Both the position numbers and the translations under genes were made by a program. The notes under the pieces are model-generated. The model was not told where the DNA came from and made no database searches. It was given only the letters and a program-made list of their open reading frames with translations. Positions 1 to 5,165 of a DNA stretch of 5,180 bases are shown piece by piece. The stretch's first letter is position 1. Every line of letters starts with the position of its first letter. The DNA is taken from assembly GCA_002711625.1 (NCBI GenBank), contig PARR01000005.1, positions 16,645-21,824 of the forward strand. The letters are read 5' to 3'. Source of the stretch: Rickettsiales bacterium. GTDB lineage: Bacteria > Pseudomonadota > Alphaproteobacteria > Methylaequorales > Methylaequoraceae.

Positions 1-1044
1 GCAAAAAAAATTGTATTTGATGCAATTAAAAGAGGTAAACATGTCGTTACAGCAAATAAAGCTTTAGTATCAAAATATTATGATCAATTAACAATTCTCG
101 CAGACAAAAATAATTGCTTATTTAAATATGAAGCTGCGGTGGCGGGAGGTATTCCCGTAATAAAAATTTTAAACGAATTTCTTATATCTAATTCTGTTAA
201 AAAGATATACGGAGTCTTAAATGGAACTTGCAATTTTATTCTTACTAACATGCAAAAAAAGAATCAGAGTTTCAATAAAGTTTTACATAAAGCTCAAAAA
301 CTTGGGTATGCTGAAACTGATCCAAATTTTGACATAGATGGAACTGACACTGCCCAAAAACTGTTAATCTTATGTTCTATTGCATTTAATTCATCATTTG
401 TATTAAACGATATTCATACTGAAGGTATTCAAAACATTGAATTAATTGATTTATTGTATGCGGAATCCTTGGGTTTTAAAATTAAACTTTTGGGTCTTGC
501 TATTATAAAAAATAGAAGAGTTTTAACTAATGTGTACCCATGTCTTGTAAGGAATAACACTGAAATATCAAATGTAGATGATGTTTACAATGGTGTAGTA
601 ATTGAATCTGATTTTTGTAGTAAATCTTTTTTTCAAGGGGAAGGAGCCGGAGCATTCCCTACAGCAACATCTGTAGTAAGTGACATAATTGATATATTTA
701 AATTAAGGGATGAATCAAAAAAAAAAACTAATACAAAGACCCTCAAAATTTCTAAATCAAGGATTGAAGAAAGAATAGGGTCTTATTATTTACGATTTAC
801 TACAATTGATCAACCTGGAGTTATCTCTGGAATTTCAAATGAATTTAAACAAAACAAAATTTCAATGAAATCAATGTTGCAGAAAGACTCAGTTTTATCT
901 TCCAAAGGGAAAGCAACAATAGTAGTGACAACTCACGACTGTCTTGAAAAAAATATGATGTTTGCTCTAAAGAAAATTGACAAATTAAAATTTATACAAA
1001 AAAAAACTGTTTATTTAAGAATTGAGGATTTTGAAAAATCATAG
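1..1044 (+). CDS. hom: Homoserine dehydrogenase, 5'-truncated by the window edge
   Basis: NAD(P)-dependent enzyme that reduces aspartate semialdehyde to homoserine, the branch point to threonine and methionine; cytoplasmic. The frame is open from base 1 (AKKIVFDAIKRGKHVVTANK), so the true start lies upstream. The visible part is 347 residues; against a usual length of about 430, roughly 80-90 N-terminal residues with the NAD-binding glycine motif are missing. Numbering from base 1: the GVLNGTCNFIL motif is at about 71-81. The catalytic block GYAETDPNFDIDGTDTAQK follows, with Glu105, Asp111, Asp116 and Lys120 at the spacing of yeast Glu208/Asp214/Asp219/Lys223. GEGAGAFPTATSVVSD is at about 213-228. 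A C-terminal ACT domain from about 261 (YYLRFTTIDQPGVISGI) is the usual allosteric module for threonine feedback. An 11-A run at 717-727 lies in the linker before the ACT domain. The last 34 bp overlap the convergent PFK gene. An internal GTG at 139 is not the start, because conserved sequence continues in front of it. Confidence 0.96.
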   Translation, partial: AKKIVFDAIKRGKHVVTANKALVSKYYDQLTILADKNNCLFKYEAAVAGGIPVIKILNEFLISNSVKKIYGVLNGTCNFILTNMQKKNQSFNKVLHKAQKLGYAETDPNFDIDGTDTAQKLLILCSIAFNSSFVLNDIHTEGIQNIELIDLLYAESLGFKIKLLGLAIIKNRRVLTNVYPCLVRNNTEISNVDDVYNGVVIESDFCSKSFFQGEGAGAFPTATSVVSDIIDIFKLRDESKKKTNTKTLKISKSRIEERIGSYYLRFTTIDQPGVISGISNEFKQNKISMKSMLQKDSVLSSKGKATIVVTTHDCLEKNMMFALKKIDKLKFIQKKTVYLRIEDFEKS

Positions 1045-2216
1045 ATTTTAGGTATGTTTTTCCCAATTAATGGTTTTGCATAATTTACAAAAATTTTTGA
1101 AACCTGAGCATTTTTGCTTGATAAAAATTTTCTAGGCATGATTTTTGTTTTCCCGGCAACATCCTCGAGCTTATTTAAATGATATTTTGCTAAATATTTT
1201 TCGGTAAACTTAGTTCTTTCGCTTATACCGATAGAAAATGAATGTTTATTTTTTACGCTTTCTATAACTGCCTTTTTCCCTATCTGAAACGCTTCTAATT
1301 GGTCTACTTCAGAAGCAGAGTTAGGAAAACATCTTTGAGGATATCCTAATGTATCAGACCTTACTCGTGATATTTTAAGTTTTTTTTTGATCATGTTTGA
1401 TAAATAATCTCCAAGAATTCCTGTTCCAGATAGTTGAATATTTCCATGAGCATCGAACTCTTTATCTTTTTTTATTTTTTCTGAAAAAAGATTATTTTTT
1501 GAATCCTGAATTCCTTCAGATACAGCAATTATACATCTTCCATATCTCTGATAAAATTCTTTAACTTTGGTTAAAAAAAATTTTTCACTAAATGGCTGTT
1601 CTGGTAAAAAAATAAGATGTGGTCCATCCCTCTTAGATTTTTTTAAAAGTATCGATGAGGCAGTTAGAAATCCAGCATGTCTACCCATTACAACGCCTAT
1701 GTAAACCCCGGGTAATGATCGAACATCGTAATTTATCCCTGCAAAAAGAAGAGCAACGTACTTTGCTGCTGACCCAAATCCTGGAGTATGATCATTGAAT
1801 AACAAATCATTATCAATAGTTTTTGGAACATGAATACATTGTATTTTTGTGTGCTCATCAATTTTACTGGAAATTATTCTAAGACTATCTGATGAGTCAT
1901 TTCCTCCAATGTAAAAAAATTTTGATATCTTTCTCTCTTTGAGGATTTTGATGATATCTAGACAATATTTTTCGTCCGGTTTGTCTCTAGTAGAACCTAG
2001 GATAGAACCAGGTGAATTAGCAATGAGTTCAAGCTCATCAGATTTTAAACTATTTAATGAGAGAAATTTTGAATTTACGATACCACGAACGCCATTTAGT
2101 GCTCCTAGAATATTATATTCTTTTTTTGATGCTTGGATGATTCCGCACAAAGATTGATTTATAACATTTGTTGGACCACCTCCTTGTGCAATTAATATAT
2201 TCTTTTCTTTTATCAT
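1011..2216 (-). CDS. 6-phosphofructokinase, predicted pyrophosphate-dependent (PPi-PFK)
   Basis: Phosphorylates fructose 6-phosphate to fructose 1,6-bisphosphate; the PPi-dependent type is reversible and can serve glycolysis and gluconeogenesis. It is a 401-residue, single-domain PFKA-family protein. Visible motifs: phosphate loop AQGGGPTNVIN (10-20); GGNDSSDS (104-111); PKTIDND (131-137) with the presumed catalytic base Asp135; MGRHAGFLTA (177-186); VSEGIQD (232-238); sugar-phosphate-binding LGYPQRC (290-296). Asp107, where ATP enzymes have Gly (GGDGS), and Lys132, where ATP enzymes have Gly (PGTIDND), are the accepted marks of PPi specificity. The start at 2216 (ATG ATA AAA) places the phosphate loop at the normal distance from the N-terminus; I see no clear Shine-Dalgarno. 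The gene lies inverted between hom and recJ. It runs 34 bp into hom, and its start codon is 20 bp from that of recJ, so its promoter probably lies inside the recJ coding sequence. Family is near certain; phosphoryl donor is inferred from two residues. An exact subgroup is not assigned. Confidence 0.93.
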   Translation of the reverse strand: MIKEKNILIAQGGGPTNVINQSLCGIIQASKKEYNILGALNGVRGIVNSKFLSLNSLKSDELELIANSPGSILGSTRDKPDEKYCLDIIKILKERKISKFFYIGGNDSSDSLRIISSKIDEHTKIQCIHVPKTIDNDLLFNDHTPGFGSAAKYVALLFAGINYDVRSLPGVYIGVVMGRHAGFLTASSILLKKSKRDGPHLIFLPEQPFSEKFFLTKVKEFYQRYGRCIIAVSEGIQDSKNNLFSEKIKKDKEFDAHGNIQLSGTGILGDYLSNMIKKKLKISRVRSDTLGYPQRCFPNSASEVDQLEAFQIGKKAVIESVKNKHSFSIGISERTKFTEKYLAKYHLNKLEDVAGKTKIMPRKFLSSKNAQVSKIFVNYAKPLIGKNIPKIYDFSKSSILK

Positions 2217-2236
2217 AAAAAATGTAAAGTTTTAAT

Positions 2237-4012
2237 ATGGAAGTTATTCGAAAACCATCATTTGAACAAGAAAAAAAGATAAAGAAAATAAAAGTTAACT
2301 CTGTAAAAAAACTTTGTTGGTCTAAGAAACCTATTAAAGAGTCAGAGGTTATGGAGCTCATTAATAAATATAAAATAAATAATATTTATGGAACTATTTT
2401 GAATGCCAGAGGTGTAAATACTAAAAATTTTGAACAATTCATTAATCCCCAACTAAAATTTCTATTACCCAACCCATTTAAAATTGAACAAATGCAAGAG
2501 GCATCAGAATATATTGTTAGTTGTATTTCAAAAGAAAAAAAAGTTGGTATAATAGGTGATTACGATGTTGATGGGATCTCATCGACTTCTATCCTAATCA
2601 ACTTCTTTAATGAGATAGATATAGAATGTGAATTCTATATTCCCAATAGACTAAAAGATGGATATGGACCTAGCCTAAAAGCATTTAAATATTTAGAACA
2701 AAAATCTTGTGAATTGATTTTTACGGTTGATTGTGGAACAAACGCAGCATCAGAAATAAGTAAGGTTAAAAACAAAAATTTGGATATTATTGTAATTGAT
2801 CACCATTTGCAAAATGATAGATTACCCAATGTATTTGCAATATTAAACCCAAATAAAAAAACTGATGGTTCCAATTTTAATAATCTTTGTGCAGCCGGTG
2901 TTGTTTTTTTTCTTCTAGTTGCAATAAAACGAAAATTAGAAAAAAAAAAAAAATTTCAAGGAAAAAAAATTAACTTATTAAAATTTTTAGATCTGGTTGC
3001 ATTAGCAACAGTTTGCGATGTAGTTAAGTTGGATGAAATAAATAGGTTGTTAGTTAAACAAGGTTTAAAAGTAATTAATCAAACTAGAAATTTAGGCCTA
3101 CTTTCACTTTTAAAATTTTGCTCTTCAAGAGAAATGATTACCGAATATCATTTGGGTTTTGAAATTGGGCCAAGAATTAATGCCGATGGTAGGGTTGGAA
3201 GTTCATCTCTCGGTGTAAATCTTTTAACCGTTACTAATAATAATGAAACTGATGCAATTGCCATGAAATTAGATGAACTAAATTCATTTAGAAAAAAAGT
3301 AGAGAAAGATGTTTTGGTTAAAGCAAATGGCATAATTAAATCAAATAAAAGCGAAATTATTTGTATTCATTCCCCAGAATGGCATCCTGGAGTAATTGGT
3401 ATAGTGGCAAGTAGAATTACCGATAGATTTATATGCCCGACAGTTGTGATCTCAGAATCTGAGCTTATTTGCAAGGGTTCATGCCGCTCAGTCGAAGGTT
3501 TTAATATTGGTAAATTAATTTTCAATGCTTTAGAGGAGGGAATACTAGTTACTGGTGGAGGACATAAAATGGCAGCAGGTTTTTCCATTGAAAAGAAAAA
3601 AATTAATACATTTAAAAAATTTATTGCTAACAAGTATTTAGTAAATGACCTACCAATGACCAAACATTATGATTGTGAGATACTTCTTTCTCAGATTAAT
3701 TCAGAATTTTTACTTAATCAAAATACATTATCTCCTTTTGGTCAAGGAAATCCTGTACCTAAGTATTTGATAAAAAACTGTTTTATAAATTTTCTTAAAA
3801 TCGTAGGTGATGGTCATTTAACTTGTACAATTGAGGATTTTTATGGAAATAACTTTAAATCAATTATTTTTGGAGCAGTTGACAGTGGTGTATTTGAATA
3901 TATTCAAGATTTTGGCGGAGGCGGGGTGGATGTAATTGCAAGGGTAAAACAAAAGCTATGGAATAATCATCAAATTATAGAACTACAAATTGAGGATGTA
4001 ATACTAATTTAG
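2237..4012 (+). CDS. recJ: Single-stranded-DNA-specific exonuclease RecJ
   Basis: 5'-to-3' single-strand DNA exonuclease acting in RecF-pathway recombination, mismatch repair and base excision repair; DHH/DHHA1 superfamily, Mn2+/Mg2+ dependent. The 591 residues match the family (E. coli about 577). Motifs in order: GDYDVDGISS (107-116), VDCGTNA (164-170), the DHH triad IDHH (187-190), ALATVCDVV (255-263), GPRINADGR (311-319), the DHHA1 block HPGVIGIVASR (383-393) and GGGHKMAAGF (440-449), then the OB-fold region with SPFGQGNP (499-506). All metal-ligand motifs are intact, so it should be active. The start at 2237 keeps an alphaproteobacterial-like N-terminal stretch with Trp28; ATG 2351 (Met39) would also retain the catalytic core but loses that stretch. 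The ribosome-binding site is weak. A run of 14 A at 2940-2953 codes for Glu-Lys4 inside the catalytic region. The stop codon overlaps the stop of the convergent gene by 4 bp. Confidence 0.97.
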   Translation: MEVIRKPSFEQEKKIKKIKVNSVKKLCWSKKPIKESEVMELINKYKINNIYGTILNARGVNTKNFEQFINPQLKFLLPNPFKIEQMQEASEYIVSCISKEKKVGIIGDYDVDGISSTSILINFFNEIDIECEFYIPNRLKDGYGPSLKAFKYLEQKSCELIFTVDCGTNAASEISKVKNKNLDIIVIDHHLQNDRLPNVFAILNPNKKTDGSNFNNLCAAGVVFFLLVAIKRKLEKKKKFQGKKINLLKFLDLVALATVCDVVKLDEINRLLVKQGLKVINQTRNLGLLSLLKFCSSREMITEYHLGFEIGPRINADGRVGSSSLGVNLLTVTNNNETDAIAMKLDELNSFRKKVEKDVLVKANGIIKSNKSEIICIHSPEWHPGVIGIVASRITDRFICPTVVISESELICKGSCRSVEGFNIGKLIFNALEEGILVTGGGHKMAAGFSIEKKKINTFKKFIANKYLVNDLPMTKHYDCEILLSQINSEFLLNQNTLSPFGQGNPVPKYLIKNCFINFLKIVGDGHLTCTIEDFYGNNFKSIIFGAVDSGVFEYIQDFGGGGVDVIARVKQKLWNNHQIIELQIEDVILI

Positions 4013-4350
4013 TCAACAATTCTCATTTGAGAATAATAAATCTTGCAGTCTTTACCGTCTGTAGAAATTAGACAATCTAAATATTCTGATAGTCTTGCTC
4101 CAGAGCAACCAGCTTCTCTGTATAATGATATTCCATGAAAATCTATTTCAAATTTACGTCTAAATTTTAATAACTCACTGTTTTTAGTTTCCGGTGTATT
4201 TTTGTAAGTATCTTTAATTTTATAAATTGCTTCTTCATATGGAAAAATGATCTCATAACCTCTAAGATGACATAAAAAGTTATTAGCTTCCTTAGCAGAC
4301 GCATATATACCTGAAAAAAGTATAATAAAAAAAATAAAAAGATATTGCAT
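4009..4350 (-). CDS. Small exported protein of unknown function, four cysteines
   Basis: I do not recognise this 113-residue protein. Residues 1-19 look like a Sec signal peptide: an aromatic and Ile/Leu-rich hydrophobic stretch (YLFIFFIILF) followed by SGIYASA, with an AxA-type site predicting cleavage after Ala19. The early region carries little positive charge, which is atypical. The mature part of about 94 residues is charged, has no further membrane segment, and contains Cys27, Cys82, Cys93 and Cys102. The even number is compatible with two disulfides in the periplasm. A tail motif GCSGARLSEYLDCL (81-94) is the most distinctive part. The ATG at 4350 is the only start that keeps the signal sequence. 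The gene converges on recJ with a 4-bp overlap and is divergent from tRNA-Glu. A spurious ORF is unlikely because a well-formed signal peptide sits exactly at its N-terminus, but conservation has not been tested. Confidence 0.72.
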   Translation of the reverse strand: MQYLFIFFIILFSGIYASAKEANNFLCHLRGYEIIFPYEEAIYKIKDTYKNTPETKNSELLKFRRKFEIDFHGISLYREAGCSGARLSEYLDCLISTDGKDCKIYYSQMRIVD

Positions 4351-4381
4351 AAACTGATTTACTTAAAAAATGAAAAAACTA

Positions 4382-4409
4382 TATATATATAATATAAAAA
4401 AAATATCAA
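4382..4409 (-). promoter_or_regulatory. Candidate promoter of the small exported protein gene
   Basis: Read on the - strand, TTGATA (4409-4404) is followed after 16 bp by TATATA (4387-4382), giving a predicted transcript start about 25 bp upstream of the ATG at 4350. It shares the TA-rich tract with the tRNA promoter on the other strand, so the two may compete. In such an AT-rich tract -10-like hexamers arise easily, so confidence is low. Confidence 0.35.
4388..4393 (+). promoter_or_regulatory. Candidate -10 box of tRNA-Glu
   Basis: A perfect TATAAT lies 21 bp before the first base of the mature tRNA, a typical distance for a short 5' leader. The matching -35 position is an A-rich stretch (about 4365-4370) with no good hexamer. 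The box sits at the end of an (AT)n run at 4381-4390, so a chance match is possible. Confidence 0.45.
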
Positions 4410-4414
4410 GTATT

Positions 4415-4490
4415 GTCCCCTTCGTCTAGTGGTTTAGGACACCGCCCTTTCACGGCGGCAACACGGGTTCGAATCCCGTAGGGGACGCCA
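4415..4490 (+). tRNA. tRNA-Glu (anticodon UUC), CCA encoded
   Basis: A complete cloverleaf of 76 nt. The acceptor stem GTCCCCT (4415-4421) pairs with AGGGGAC (4480-4486), followed by discriminator G4487 and encoded CCA 4488-4490. The D stem is GTCT (4424-4427) with GGAC (4437-4440). The anticodon stem CCGCC (4442-4446) pairs with GGCGG (4454-4458) around the loop CTTTCAC, which puts anticodon TTC at 4449-4451. The variable loop is CAAC. The T stem ACGGG (4463-4467) pairs with CCCGT (4475-4479) around TTCGAAT. It reads both GAA and GAG codons. All stems are paired apart from one T-G wobble in the D stem, so the gene looks functional. It is a lone tRNA, divergent from the small exported protein gene. 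Confidence 0.98.
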
Positions 4491-4495
4491 TCACA

Positions 4496-4514
4496 TAATA
4501 ATATTAGATTATTA
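4496..4514. terminator. Weak AT-only inverted repeat after tRNA-Glu, possible bidirectional terminator
   Basis: TAATAAT (4496-4502) and ATTATTA (4508-4514) form a 7-bp perfect inverted repeat around a 5-nt loop, in the 36-bp gap between the convergent ends of tRNA-Glu and the NTF2-like gene. It has no G-C pair and no clear U tract, so a classic intrinsic terminator is doubtful. It is listed because nothing better is visible between two converging transcripts. Confidence 0.25.
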
Positions 4515-4526
4515 GATTGCTGTTGT

Positions 4527-4994
4527 TTAGCCTGCAAATGGTATAGATGAATGATGTAGAATAATTTTAAGTCCTTCCTTTTTGTCTTTTTCATAAATAA
4601 AAGTATACTCAACTTCTAGTTTTGTGTTGTTTTTATCCACAAAATAATACAGTCCCACTGATATTATATAATTTCCTATCTCTTTAATTTTGAGATTATT
4701 AAAAATTATATCTGTCCATTCCTTTATTGCAAAACCCTTATCTTCGGGAAAATTTTTATTATTTCCCAGAAAATATGACAACACTTCATCTAATGTAAAT
4801 CTAAAATTAGTTTCTTTTGCAAGGGTAGGCTTAAAAACTATTTCTTCATTTGAAAATTTGTATAGTTCTTCAATCATAGACTTTGTTAAACCCTCAAAGT
4901 TTTCATTTTTTCTATAAGATTCCCCTACTTTCAAAATATACTTGGCCCACCTTTTTTGCACTAATGTTACTTCTGAAGAAATGCTTTTTCTCAT
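4527..4994 (-). CDS. NTF2/SnoaL-like family protein, function unknown
   Basis: A 155-residue protein without signal peptide or membrane segment, so predicted cytoplasmic. Its pattern matches a family I recall as an NTF2-like (alpha+beta cone) fold, often labelled in databases as phosphoribosyl-AMP cyclohydrolase, a name that looks like a transferred misannotation. Visible signatures: Trp16 in an N-terminal helix, VFKPTLA (53-59), SYFLGNN (73-79), FPEDKGFAIKEWT (82-94), YYFVD (116-120), VEYTF (128-132) and the C-terminal LHHSSIPF (146-153). The His-His-Ser-Ser end and the buried FPEDKGFAI block are the best handles. It lacks the histidine/cysteine metal sites expected of a true HisI cyclohydrolase. 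Relatives I recall carry a signal peptide; this one starts directly at MRKSISSEV. The start at 4994 has no strong Shine-Dalgarno. Its upstream region is shared with the Fur-box control region of the divergent gene, so iron control is possible but unproven. Confidence is high that it is a gene and moderate on family. Confidence 0.85.
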   Translation of the reverse strand: MRKSISSEVTLVQKRWAKYILKVGESYRKNENFEGLTKSMIEELYKFSNEEIVFKPTLAKETNFRFTLDEVLSYFLGNNKNFPEDKGFAIKEWTDIIFNNLKIKEIGNYIISVGLYYFVDKNNTKLEVEYTFIYEKDKKEGLKIILHHSSIPFAG

Positions 4995-5008
4995 GATTAT
5001 TTTTTATC

Positions 5009-5024
5009 AAAAAAAAAAAAAAAA
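5009..5024 (+). promoter_or_regulatory. A16 tract, possible UP element
   Basis: Sixteen consecutive A lie 9 bp upstream of the TTGACA hexamer, roughly -59 to -44 from the predicted start of the + strand transcript. That is where an A-tract can contact the RNA polymerase alpha C-terminal domain. On the - strand the same tract is a T16 in the predicted leader of the NTF2-like gene, 14 bp upstream of its ATG. Confidence 0.4.
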
Positions 5025-5033
5025 TCAAATGTG

Positions 5034-5061
5034 TTGACAATATGATAATGATTATTAATAT
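5034..5061 (+). promoter_or_regulatory. Sigma-70-type promoter of the gene starting at 5166
   Basis: A perfect -35 TTGACA (5034-5039), a 16-bp spacer, and a -10-like TAATAT (5056-5061, 4 of 6 match to TATAAT). Predicted start is near 5068, giving a leader of about 97 nt. An alternative -10, TATGAT (5063-5068, 5 of 6), is too far from TTGACA (23 bp). Both -10 candidates are covered by the Fur boxes, as expected for a repressed promoter. Confidence 0.6.
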
Positions 5062-5062
5062 C
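5044..5062 (+). promoter_or_regulatory. Fur box 1
   Basis: GATAATGATTATTAATATC matches the reverse-complement form of the classic 19-bp Fur consensus at 17 of 19 positions (differences at positions 13 and 15). In the 7-1-7 description, TGATAATGATTATTA at 5043-5057 has one mismatch. The site covers the spacer and the -10 box, so bound Fur should block polymerase. A related metal regulator of the Fur family (Mur, Zur) is the alternative reader. Confidence 0.8.
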
Positions 5063-5065
5063 TAT

Positions 5066-5084
5066 GATAGTGATAATGATTATC
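5066..5084 (+). promoter_or_regulatory. Fur box 2
   Basis: GATAGTGATAATGATTATC matches the classic 19-bp consensus GATAATGATAATCATTATC at 17 of 19 positions (differences at 5 and 13). It contains a perfect 7-1-7 palindrome, TGATAATGATTATCA, at 5071-5085. Its centre is 22 bp from that of box 1, about two helical turns, so two Fur dimers could bind the same face of the DNA. It covers the predicted transcription start. Confidence 0.85.
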
Positions 5085-5132
5085 AGGTATTTTTGTTCGG
5101 CCTATCTTATGGTACTAGTTATCAATATCACG

Positions 5133-5151
5133 GATAATAAGAATTATTATT
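5133..5151 (+). promoter_or_regulatory. Possible degenerate third Fur-like site in the leader
   Basis: The 19 bp beginning GATAATAAGAATTATT match the Fur consensus at 15 of 19 positions and contain the perfect 6-5-6 inverted repeat ATAATA/TATTAT at 5134-5150, ending just before the Shine-Dalgarno. In such AT-rich DNA this score could be chance. The same repeat could instead form a weak RNA hairpin beside the ribosome-binding site. Confidence 0.3.
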
Positions 5152-5165
5152 AAGAAAGGTTTCTG

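Noticed and set aside
139..1044. Homoserine dehydrogenase starting at GTG 139
   Set aside because: The same frame is open back to base 1 and encodes conserved family sequence (KHVVTANKALVSKYYDQL), so the gene is truncated by the window and does not start at 139.
1939..2361. Frames at 1939-2157 (+) and 2113-2361 (-) around the PFK/recJ start region
   Set aside because: Both lie opposite or out of frame with two clearly recognised genes and have no recognisable motif.
3148..3663. Two - strand frames opposite recJ
   Set aside because: They are antisense shadows of the conserved GPRINADGR to GGGHKMAAG part of RecJ.
4381..4400. (AT)n microsatellite as a phase-variable promoter element
   Set aside because: The alternating run is only about five dinucleotides and lies in generally TA-rich promoter DNA; nothing shows length variation.
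4468..4526. tRNA-Glu 3' end as an integration site
   Set aside because: No second copy of the tRNA 3' end and no integrase or phage gene is visible in the window.
4406..4612. 68-residue - strand reading frame across tRNA-Glu
   Set aside because: It reads through the antisense of the tRNA and overlaps the end of the NTF2-like gene in another frame; the protein has no family character.
4690..4917. 75-residue + strand frame opposite the NTF2-like gene
   Set aside because: Antisense to a protein with clear conserved blocks; no motif and no ribosome-binding site.
5085..5165. Riboswitch in the leader of the Fur-controlled gene
   Set aside because: The roughly 97-nt leader has no G-C-rich helices or recognisable riboswitch core; only weak AT pairings are visible.
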